In this document: piece by piece, positions 1 to 5,393 of the stretch
How positions within the stretch are numbered: the stretch's first letter is position 1
How the letters are laid out: each line of letters opens with the position of its first letter
Assembly (NCBI GenBank): GCA_031284195.1
Contig: JAITAI010000171.1
Location: forward strand, 1-6,294
Length of the DNA stretch: 6,294 nucleotides
Direction: 5' to 3'
Source: Treponema sp.
GTDB taxonomy: Bacteria > Spirochaetota > Spirochaetia > Treponematales > Breznakiellaceae
Program-made: the position numbers and the translations under genes
The notes under the pieces: generated by a model
Told to the model about the DNA's origin: nothing
The model's input: only the letters and a program-made list of their open reading frames with translations
Databases searched by the model: none

Positions 1-1028
1 TCATAAAAGGAAATAATTCCCTGAGGGTTAATCCGTGCTAAGACATCCGCAGCAGTACTAACCGCAATACGTCCCTGTTCTTCCAAGGTAAAGGCCCGAC
101 AGGTGGGACAGGAACACCAAGCTCTTTCATGACCCTGGTCAGGCCACAGGTGATAGACCAAGGTTTCTGGATAGGTTTGGAAGATCTTTTCAGCTTTCCG
201 CCTGATGAGGTTGAGGGCATCGGGTGAAGTGGGACAGAAGTTGTTTTTTCTGTCCCGTTTACCTGAATCCATGCGGAATATCTCCCGGTTAAACAAGAAA
301 TACCTCCGAGGTACCAGGAGGGATAAATCCCAACCGCCTCGTTCAATGGTGAGGGCATATTTTTCAGCGAGATCGAACACCTCTTTACCGAAATGATAAT
401 CACTTATGATCTTATGCCCTAATTGTACCAAAGGATGGCCGGCGGTTTCCTGTTTCCTTTTCCTTTTCAACAGATGGCTCAAATACAAGGAAAAGACCAG
501 GGTATCAATCTGGTTCCGGACCGCCCATAGAATTAAGGATTTCCAAGTAACCGAGGGATGGTGCCGCTCAAAAAGCAACCGACGACGGACAATCTTACCT
601 TTAGAATGTTGATACTTATAGGTTTCTTTGGGGAGGTATTCCTGGGGCCTGACCTTATTCACCGGAGGAAGTATTTCTTGATTTGGTTCTGGCCAACTAA
701 ATCCCAAGGTAGTAAGGAAATCAAAAACTCCATTGCAGAGTCCTCGATCCGATTCACCGAATATTTCAATCCGGTTTTTCTCTATATGCCAAAAAAAACC
801 GGTCTGTTCCCGGCTGTTCCCTTCACTCAGTAAGAAGATTCGAGGAGCTCGATGATCCGGAACGGTGTCGCATTCTTGTATCCGCAGGGGCTTGATGGAA
901 AGTCCAGCCTGATTACTGAGCAGTTCAATGTAATGGGAGAGATCTTCCGCACTTTTTTTAACTACGGGCATACCTATGGGGATGTGGATCACCCATTCTT
1001 TGGAAACATCAAAATGTAACAAGTTCAT
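1..1028 (-). CDS. DUF4838 / alpha-glucuronidase-like protein (3' end outside window)
   Basis: Reading leftward from ATG at 1028, the frame stays open for 342 codons to the window edge, so the C-terminus is missing. Residues 1-125 look like the N-terminal domain of GH67-type alpha-glucuronidases and DUF4838 proteins: a 'PVVKKSAEDLSHYIELL' stretch near residue 21, and 'RGLCNGVFDFLTTLGFSWPEP' features at 95-115, including Cys98, Gly109 and Trp112. Residues 153-180 resemble the 'tWaaRNqiNtl' stretch that opens the barrel-like part. A W304-C-x-C-x-x-C310 motif follows an 'HLWPDQ' segment, as in DUF4838, and may bind a metal. Family members are uncharacterised or linked to polysaccharide breakdown, so the substrate is unknown. 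No signal peptide is visible. The start is uncertain: a purine-rich GAGAGGG (complement of 1045-1051) lies 16 bases upstream of ATG, far for a ribosome site, and ATT at 1034 would be better spaced. An in-frame stop lies just above 1078. The gene is divergent from coaE. Confidence 0.8.
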   Translation of the reverse strand, partial: MNLLHFDVSKEWVIHIPIGMPVVKKSAEDLSHYIELLSNQAGLSIKPLRIQECDTVPDHRAPRIFLLSEGNSREQTGFFWHIEKNRIEIFGESDRGLCNGVFDFLTTLGFSWPEPNQEILPPVNKVRPQEYLPKETYKYQHSKGKIVRRRLLFERHHPSVTWKSLILWAVRNQIDTLVFSLYLSHLLKRKRKQETAGHPLVQLGHKIISDYHFGKEVFDLAEKYALTIERGGWDLSLLVPRRYFLFNREIFRMDSGKRDRKNNFCPTSPDALNLIRRKAEKIFQTYPETLVYHLWPDQGHERAWCSCPTCRAFTLEEQGRIAVSTAADVLARINPQGIISFY

Positions 1029-1050
1029 CCAAATGTAGTCTATACCCTCT

Positions 1051-1056
1051 CTTATA
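1051..1056 (-). promoter_or_regulatory. Possible -10 box for the DUF4838 gene
   Basis: On the minus strand the sequence TATAAG (complement of 1051-1056) matches five of six bases of the TATAAT consensus and lies 22 bases above the ATG at 1028. The sequence 16 bases further upstream (TTACTT) is a poor -35 match. A start from here would give a very short leader. This is weak evidence in an AT-rich region. Confidence 0.2.
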
Positions 1057-1115
1057 TTAATAACACTATGCAAAGTAACTCATCATTGCAAGTTCTACGA
1101 TATTATTTGAGGTAA

Positions 1116-1143
1116 AATCAGTATATACTAACGTATACTAATT
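1116..1143. promoter_or_regulatory. Operator-like inverted repeat in divergent intergenic region
   Basis: Arms AATCAGTATA (1116-1125) and TATACTAATT (1134-1143) are inverted copies matching at 9 of 10 positions, with an 8-base spacer. The same DNA also holds a direct repeat TATACTAA at 1124 and 1134 (10-base period) and the perfect palindrome AGTATATACT (1120-1129). Both TATACT copies resemble a -10 box for coaE, but no good -35 box is correctly spaced. The repeat ends immediately before the AAAGG ribosome site (1144-1148) of coaE and lies about 90 bases upstream of the DUF4838 gene start. It could be a repressor or activator site, or simply a promoter core in AT-rich DNA. Confidence 0.35.
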
Positions 1144-1159
1144 AAAGGTATAGAATAAT

Positions 1160-1825
1160 ATGAAAGATACCCTGAATGGCAATACACACCTCCTTATCGG
1201 CCTTACCGGGACGTACTGCGCGGGGAAGAACCATGTGGCCAAGTTTCTCGAAAAGCGGGGATTTCCAGTGCTGGATGTAGATAAGTTGGGGCATCAGGGA
1301 ATCGAACTGGAGAAAGGGGCTATTCTTGAACGGTTTGGAACCGGAATTTTGGGAAAGGAGGGCAGTATAAACCGTAAACTCCTGGGCGCCCAGGTATTCG
1401 GTTCCCCTGACGCCTTGGCCTGGCTTGAATCCATTGTCCATCCCGCGGCAAACCGTCTAACCGAAGAATGGATCCGCTGCCAAGGAGACCGTTCCTGTGT
1501 GATCAACGCAGCGCTCCTCCATCGATCCTCTGTCTGGAATCAGCTTGATGGTATCATTCTCGTGAAAGCTCCTGTGTTTACCCGGCTTTTACGGGCCCGA
1601 AAACGGGATAAGCTGCCTTGGGGGCAGTTGATCCGGCGCTTCAGGTGTCAGAGAGAATTCATGGCTAAATATTCAAGGGAATCTGCCGATATTTACATTA
1701 TATCTAACAGAGGATATGGTGAATTCGGATCTTCTTTTTTTAGGGGATCCGTAGAACGACAGCTCGAAGCGGTACTGATTCAACTGGGTATGGCAAAAGG
1801 CGAGTATCCTGTGGAAGAAAGGTAA
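1160..1825 (+). CDS. coaE: Dephospho-CoA kinase
   Basis: It phosphorylates the 3'-hydroxyl of the ribose of dephospho-CoA using ATP, the last step of coenzyme A synthesis, in the cytoplasm. The 221-residue length is close to the usual 200-210. The P-loop is G14-L-T-G17-T-Y-C-A-G22-K23-N24. The family normally has Ser or Thr after the Lys, so Asn24 is unusual. 'PVLDVDKLGH' (36-45) matches the substrate-binding 'vidaDxiaH' motif, 'FGSPDALAWLESIVHP' (80-95) the conserved CoaE helix and His-Pro, and residues 148-165 the Arg-rich lid ('RKRD' ... 'QREF'). ATG at 1160 is preceded by AAAGG at 1144-1148 with 11 bases between; the first P-loop strand begins at residue 11, which fits this start. The SPOR gene follows after 142 bases. 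The fold assignment is firm; activity with the altered P-loop is inferred. Confidence 0.93.
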   Translation: MKDTLNGNTHLLIGLTGTYCAGKNHVAKFLEKRGFPVLDVDKLGHQGIELEKGAILERFGTGILGKEGSINRKLLGAQVFGSPDALAWLESIVHPAANRLTEEWIRCQGDRSCVINAALLHRSSVWNQLDGIILVKAPVFTRLLRARKRDKLPWGQLIRRFRCQREFMAKYSRESADIYIISNRGYGEFGSSFFRGSVERQLEAVLIQLGMAKGEYPVEER

Positions 1826-1839
1826 AAACAAAAGAGGGA

Positions 1840-1864
1840 TTCCCAAAATTACAGTTTTTGGGAA
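1840..1864 (+). other. Stem-loop after coaE
   Basis: TTCCCAAAA (1840-1848) and TTTTGGGAA (1856-1864) form a perfect 9-bp stem with a 7-base loop, starting 15 bases after the coaE stop. The T-tract expected of an intrinsic terminator is missing on the plus strand; 'ATGCTCAAAAAA' follows instead. It may stabilise the 3' end of the coaE message or weakly attenuate transcription. Full terminator function is doubtful. Confidence 0.4.
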
Positions 1865-1912
1865 ATGCTCAAAAAACTATACCTGCTATCATGTGGTGGA
1901 GAGTATACATAA

Positions 1913-1950
1913 GATCGACACCCCCGGTCAGGGTAATTACGGGTCCGATC
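1913..1950 (+). promoter_or_regulatory. Imperfect hairpin just upstream of the SPOR gene ribosome site
   Basis: GATCG (1913-1917) pairs with CGATC (1946-1950), and ACCC (1920-1923) with GGGT (1941-1944), across a small 2x1 internal loop and a 17-base apical loop. The ACCC arm could instead pair with GGGT at 1931-1934, so two folds compete. The AAGGAA ribosome site (1955-1960) begins 4 bases after the stem, so the structure could affect ribosome access. It resembles no known riboswitch class, and it may be chance. Confidence 0.25.
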
Positions 1951-1967
1951 AGATAAGGAATTAATAT

Positions 1968-2852
1968 ATGGACAAGAAAAAATTACTGCTGGTGGCAGTC
2001 TCGGTCGGTATTTTTCTTATTATCGTAATAGGATTATCGATATTGCTGTTTTTACCGAGAAGAAATGCAGCAACGGTAAGCGCTTCTGTTCCTGTGTTTA
2101 CCCAGAGTGATAACGCGGTAAGCCCGAGGGTGACAACCATACCGGTTGAGCCGGTACCCGCTGAACCGGTTAGGTCTGAACCGTCGCGGACAGAACCGGC
2201 AAGTGCCAATCCAGTAGATATGCTCCGCAATCCTGAAGGGATCCAGGGTTTGCAGCCTCCCCCAGCCCCTTCTACGATGACCCAAGAAAATAATATTTAT
2301 ATCTATGGGGATCCCTCTCAGCCCAAAACCCTGGTTGAACAGATAACCAAGAACAATAGTTCGGATCTGGTTATCGAAGTACCTAAGCCTTCTACGGTAG
2401 CTGTTCCCAGTTCAGTCCCTACAAGCCGGACCCGTCCCGAGGATACAGCTCAAAAGAGTACCTCCACCCCAGCACCTAAAAAAACTACCCCTCCCCCATC
2501 GACCACAAACCCAGGGCCTGCTAGTTCGCCTCCCAAGGCTGCTGCGAAACCCCCGTCCTCTTCTGTACCCGCGGCTAAGGCTCCGATACCACAGACCCGA
2601 ACCTATGAGGGCTATTGGGTTCAGATAGGTTCATTTTCCACTACAACCCGGGCCCAAGGGGCCAAAGATCAGTTGGCTGACAAGGGTATCACTGCTATCA
2701 TACAAAACCAGGATGTGAAGGGTCAGAATTTTTACCGAGTCCGGGTTGGGCCCTTTACCTCTCAAAATGAAGCGGATTATTGGCTTTCGGTCATTAAAAA
2801 GATACAGGGCTTTGAAGATAGTCAGATTTGGCAAAGTCCGGTAAATCGATAA
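1968..2852 (+). CDS. Membrane-anchored SPOR-domain protein
   Basis: A 294-residue bitopic protein built like FtsN or DedD. It has a short basic cytoplasmic tail (MDKKK) and one membrane helix at about residues 6-29, ended by P-R-R. A long disordered linker rich in Pro, Ser, Thr and Ala (about 34-210) includes Glu-Pro units at 61, 67, 71 and 76 and three-proline runs at 97-99 and 175-177. A C-terminal SPOR domain follows at about 214-291, with the typical opening 'YWVQIGSFST' and the 'YRVRVGPF' strand near 256-263. SPOR domains bind peptidoglycan glycan strands stripped of stem peptides, usually at the division septum, so an envelope or cell-division role is inferred. The start is supported by AAGGAA at 1955-1960, 7 bases before ATG. 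The linker resembles that of other periplasm-spanning anchors. I do not know a gene name for this protein. Confidence 0.88.
   Translation: MDKKKLLLVAVSVGIFLIIVIGLSILLFLPRRNAATVSASVPVFTQSDNAVSPRVTTIPVEPVPAEPVRSEPSRTEPASANPVDMLRNPEGIQGLQPPPAPSTMTQENNIYIYGDPSQPKTLVEQITKNNSSDLVIEVPKPSTVAVPSSVPTSRTRPEDTAQKSTSTPAPKKTTPPPSTTNPGPASSPPKAAAKPPSSSVPAAKAPIPQTRTYEGYWVQIGSFSTTTRAQGAKDQLADKGITAIIQNQDVKGQNFYRVRVGPFTSQNEADYWLSVIKKIQGFEDSQIWQSPVNR
2142..2200 (+). repeat. Degenerate Glu-Pro coding repeat in SPOR linker
   Basis: Four Glu-Pro units (residues 61-62, 67-68, 71-72, 76-77) are encoded by related DNA words such as GAGCCGGT, GAACCGGT, GAACCG and GAACCGG, spaced 4-6 codons apart. Such degenerate units often arise by slippage, and they extend a flexible spacer. 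The copies are too diverged to be a clear tandem array. Confidence 0.4.
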
Positions 2853-2936
2853 ATCCTCATATTTTTTAATGCCATGATTTCGATGGATCGCTATACTTGA
2901 AGTACTTTTAGAGAGGATGAAAAAAATTTCCTAAGT

Positions 2937-2953
2937 CCTAAAGGCGCTTTAGG
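2937..2953 (+). other. Small hairpin in leader of the barrel gene
   Basis: CCTAAAG (2937-2943) and CTTTAGG (2947-2953) form a perfect 7-bp stem with a 3-base loop (GCG). It sits 76 bases before the start of the next gene and has no T-tract after it, so it is not a standard terminator. A TATACT box at 2892-2897 (five of six bases to consensus) without a good -35 could start a leader RNA containing this hairpin. The rest of 2853-3029 shows nothing else I can name. Confidence 0.3.
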
Positions 2954-3029
2954 GGTAGTCTATCTCCAACTTCCCTGATAAACACAGAGCCATAAAAGCA
3001 GTTTCCAGTATCGTTCCATAGTAAGAGAT

Positions 3030-4553
3030 ATGGACGCAGGCTTTATTTTTGCAAGGCTCTTTCGATTCCTATGGATATGCTGTTTCGCCGGTGTTTTTTT
3101 GATCCTGAAGACCGGGCTCGCGGCAGAGACGGCCAAACCGGGTTTTTCTTGGGATTTGTTATGGGCTGGTTCCTGGGATGGAGATGGAAACCAAAGAGGA
3201 ACCGCAGTCAACCGGGGGGATCTTCGGCTCCATATACCCTGGCAGAACCTTTCCCTCAGGACCCAGCTTATAGGTAAAAGCAAGGCAGACCTGAGCCTTC
3301 CCCTTGGGGAAATGTGGGACTTGGGAACTATTACCGGTGCAGGGGGAATCTACCATAAACCGAGCGGTTCCCGGATACTCTATGGAACCCTGGAGGTGTG
3401 GGGATTATCTGCCCGAATCCGGAGGCCTTGGGGAAGGGCCGTACCCTTAGTAGAGTATCGTAAACCTTCCCTGGGAGATCTCAGAACCGAGCCTACTGCC
3501 ACCAAGGAGCCTGAAGCCTATCTCTATCTCAGAAGTCCCCCTTTAGGGATATGGCGAGGCTTTATTTCAGCCATCATGACCCCGGGTTTAGGGAATGATG
3601 ATATAAGTTTTGGACTCTCTGGCGGGATTGAGGCCCAATGGGATAAAAAAAGAACCCTCCAAGTGGAAGGCTTTTATACCGGGAAGGAACTTCCTCCCCG
3701 GTATCAGGAATCCTGGTTTTCCCCGTCCCCGCCGCTGCCGGAACGGGAGTTTCACCTCTATGCACTTGGATTGGTTTATACGGGTCCGTTCCTGGGAATT
3801 GCCTCAGACTGGGCATATTCAGATACCTTTGCCTATGGTAGAGACCTGTATGGGAACTTGGGCGTCCGATTGGGGAACCGTCCCTGGCGGCTCTCTCTGG
3901 CTGCGGATGGAGCTGGGAACCGTTACGTGGGCAGTGATGGTTTTGCAGGAGGAGCTGGTTTCAGAGTCGGGGGACGGTTAGAATATTACGGAAAAAAAGG
4001 CAGGTTTTTCCGGCTGGGTACCTCTCTGGAGGCAGGAGAACTAGGAGAGCCTTTTGAGCAGAGTTCAACCCTCATCTATTACCGGTTTCCCTCGGATTTC
4101 GGCATGGGGCCCTTCAAGTTTTCACGGATTTCCCTGAAGCTGACTCGAGATGCAGAGGATCTATCCCCGGTGGAGGATTGCTATGAGGCGCTGGTAGGTC
4201 TTGTCTGGGGTTCCTTGAGGTGGGCGGTCTCAGGAAGTCTCACCGGAATCTCGACGACTCCAGAACAGCCGCTACCTTTCCCAATCCCGAACCCCGGTCT
4301 TGAAGTTCCGACAGCCACTATTTCCGGGGAAGTAAGCTACCGTATCGGTCAGGTTCAATTCCGGGTAAAACTGGGGTACACCGGCGAAAAAGGAAAGGAT
4401 GAGGTTTACGGAATCTGGAATACTTCCTGGTACGCCTCAATACGGGGAAAGCTGGGTCGTTTCAGTCTTAAAATAGCCTCTCCGGACTTGCCTACTTCGT
4501 GGACCTATACCCTCACCTGGCGCTTGGAACATAGAGGCAACAGAAACCGGTAG
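3030..4553 (+). CDS. Putative outer-membrane beta-barrel protein, function unknown
   Basis: A 507-residue protein that I cannot assign to a named family. The N-terminus looks like a signal peptide: Arg9 and Arg12, a hydrophobic core at about 13-27 (includes Cys17-Cys18), and a probable cleavage after Ala31-Ala32. The rest is dominated by alternating aromatic or hydrophobic and polar residues with many glycines and short turns, for example 'FAGGAGFRVGGRLEYYG' near 305-321 and 'ISGEVSYRIGQVQFRVKLGY' near 431-450, as expected of transmembrane beta-strands. The last strand-like stretch, 'WTYTLTWRLEHR', is followed by a basic tail instead of a terminal Phe or Trp, so it is not the textbook C-terminal assembly signal. 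A spirochaete outer-membrane location is inferred. The ATG at 3030 has only a weak, too-close AAGAGA ahead of it; no other ATG exists between it and the upstream in-frame stop at 2979. The frame is intact. Confidence 0.7.
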   Translation: MDAGFIFARLFRFLWICCFAGVFLILKTGLAAETAKPGFSWDLLWAGSWDGDGNQRGTAVNRGDLRLHIPWQNLSLRTQLIGKSKADLSLPLGEMWDLGTITGAGGIYHKPSGSRILYGTLEVWGLSARIRRPWGRAVPLVEYRKPSLGDLRTEPTATKEPEAYLYLRSPPLGIWRGFISAIMTPGLGNDDISFGLSGGIEAQWDKKRTLQVEGFYTGKELPPRYQESWFSPSPPLPEREFHLYALGLVYTGPFLGIASDWAYSDTFAYGRDLYGNLGVRLGNRPWRLSLAADGAGNRYVGSDGFAGGAGFRVGGRLEYYGKKGRFFRLGTSLEAGELGEPFEQSSTLIYYRFPSDFGMGPFKFSRISLKLTRDAEDLSPVEDCYEALVGLVWGSLRWAVSGSLTGISTTPEQPLPFPIPNPGLEVPTATISGEVSYRIGQVQFRVKLGYTGEKGKDEVYGIWNTSWYASIRGKLGRFSLKIASPDLPTSWTYTLTWRLEHRGNRNR

Positions 4554-4562
4554 ATACGTTTA

Positions 4563-4592
4563 TTGACGGAGGGCTTTTTCTTGTGCTATTAT
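4563..4592 (+). promoter_or_regulatory. Sigma70-type promoter for yebC (extended -10)
   Basis: TTGACG (4563-4568, five of six to the -35 consensus) is separated by 18 bases from TATTAT (4587-4592, five of six to the -10 consensus). TGC directly before the -10 gives the extended -10 TG motif. Transcription would start near 4599-4600, leaving a leader of about 53 bases before yebC. This is the best promoter in the window and suggests that yebC-ruvC can be expressed independently of the barrel gene. Confidence 0.6.
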
Positions 4593-4603
4593 ATACATAT
4601 CGT

Positions 4604-4631
4604 TTGACGGTTAAGGTTTACGTTTTACTAT
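4604..4631 (+). promoter_or_regulatory. Possible second promoter upstream of yebC
   Basis: A second TTGACGG copy begins at 4604, 41 bases after the first, and TACTAT lies at 4626-4631 after a 16-base spacer. A start here would fall around 4638, almost in the ribosome site (AAGGAG 4642-4647), giving a very short leader. The repeated TTGACGG word could also be a protein site. Weak. Confidence 0.25.
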
Positions 4632-4652
4632 GAGAAGGAAGAAGGAGTTATC

Positions 4653-5393
4653 ATGTCGGGCCACAGCAAATGGGCGACTATTAAACACAAGAAGGGCGCC
4701 GCGGATGCAAAGCGCGGCCAGATGTTCACCAAACTGATTAAAGAAATATCCATTGCCGCCCGTATGGGGGGAGGGGATCCAGAAGGAAATCCTCGGCTGC
4801 GAACCGCGGTTTTGAAGGCCCGAGGAGCGAATATGCCCAAGGATAATATCGATAGGGCTATCAAGAAGGGAACCGGCGAGCTTGAGGGAGTCAATTACGA
4901 GGAATTGGTGTACGAAGCCTATGCTCCCGGAGGGGTGGCGATCTTTATTGAGGTATTAACGGATAATAAAAATCGGGCTGCCGCAGATATACGGAATATT
5001 CTGACCCGTGCAGGAGGTCAGCTTGCCACATCAGGTTCAGTTTCCCGTCTCTTCAAGCGCCAGGGGATCATCACCTTGGACGGTGAAAAGTACACTGAAG
5101 ACCAGATCATGGAAGTTGCTCTTGAAGGCGGCGCCGAAGATGTGAGCCTTTCCGATGGGGTTATTGAAGTTACCACTGCTCCTGAAGATTTTGAACCGGT
5201 ATTGAACTGTCTGGAAAATAAACATTGTGAAACCCTCAGTGCGGAAATCAGCATGGTTCCCGAGGCTGCGGTAAGTCTGGATAACGATGCCACTGCCAAA
5301 GCAGTACGGTTGATTGAGCGGCTTGAAGAAAACGACGACGTGCAGAACGTCTATGCAAACATCGATATCCCCGAAGGATTTGAGGCTGAATAA
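4653..5393 (+). CDS. yebC: YebC/PmpR/TACO1-family translation factor
   Basis: A full-length 246-residue member of a near-universal cytoplasmic family. The N-terminal signature 'SGHSKWATIKHKKGAADAKR' fills residues 2-21. The first domain ends near 'MPKDNIDRAIKKGTGE' (61-76). The domain II hallmarks 'YEAYAPGGVAIFIE' and 'TDNKNRAAADIRNIL' follow (about 87-115), then 'GSVSRLFKRQGII' (about 127-139), an acidic domain III, and the C-terminal 'DVQNVYANID' (about 230-239). The family was long annotated as transcription regulators; more recent work on bacterial YebC and mitochondrial TACO1 indicates a ribosome role that relieves stalling at proline-rich stretches. Which role applies here is inference. 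ATG at 4653 has a strong AAGGAG 5 bases upstream. The gene has its own promoter and overlaps or abuts ruvC, a pairing common in bacteria. Confidence 0.95.
   Translation: MSGHSKWATIKHKKGAADAKRGQMFTKLIKEISIAARMGGGDPEGNPRLRTAVLKARGANMPKDNIDRAIKKGTGELEGVNYEELVYEAYAPGGVAIFIEVLTDNKNRAAADIRNILTRAGGQLATSGSVSRLFKRQGIITLDGEKYTEDQIMEVALEGGAEDVSLSDGVIEVTTAPEDFEPVLNCLENKHCETLSAEISMVPEAAVSLDNDATAKAVRLIERLEENDDVQNVYANIDIPEGFEAE

Noticed and set aside
38..403. Minus-strand 121-codon open frame
   Set aside because: It lies in a different frame of the same strand as the DUF4838 gene, and its protein shows no recognisable motif, while the overlapping frame gives a coherent family match.
558..833. Plus-strand 91-codon open frame
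   Set aside because: It is antisense to the DUF4838 gene and has no ribosome site or family-like motif.
1840..1864. Intrinsic terminator after coaE
   Set aside because: The stem is perfect but AT-rich, and no T-tract follows on the plus strand; kept only as a stem-loop.
2874..2900. Eight-codon frame beginning ATG ATT TCG
   Set aside because: There is no ribosome site, and the length is within chance expectation.
2917..2934. Five-codon leader peptide (MKKIS) before the barrel gene, next to a hairpin
   Set aside because: The purine run touches the ATG with no spacing and there are no regulatory codons; a chance mini-frame is more likely.
2960..3283. Minus-strand 107-codon open frame
   Set aside because: It is a shadow of the signal peptide and first strands of the barrel gene and has no motif of its own.
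3610..3981. Plus-strand 123-codon open frame inside the barrel gene
   Set aside because: It is an alternative frame of a continuous 507-codon gene; the Met- and Trp-rich composition looks like a shadow and there is no ribosome site.
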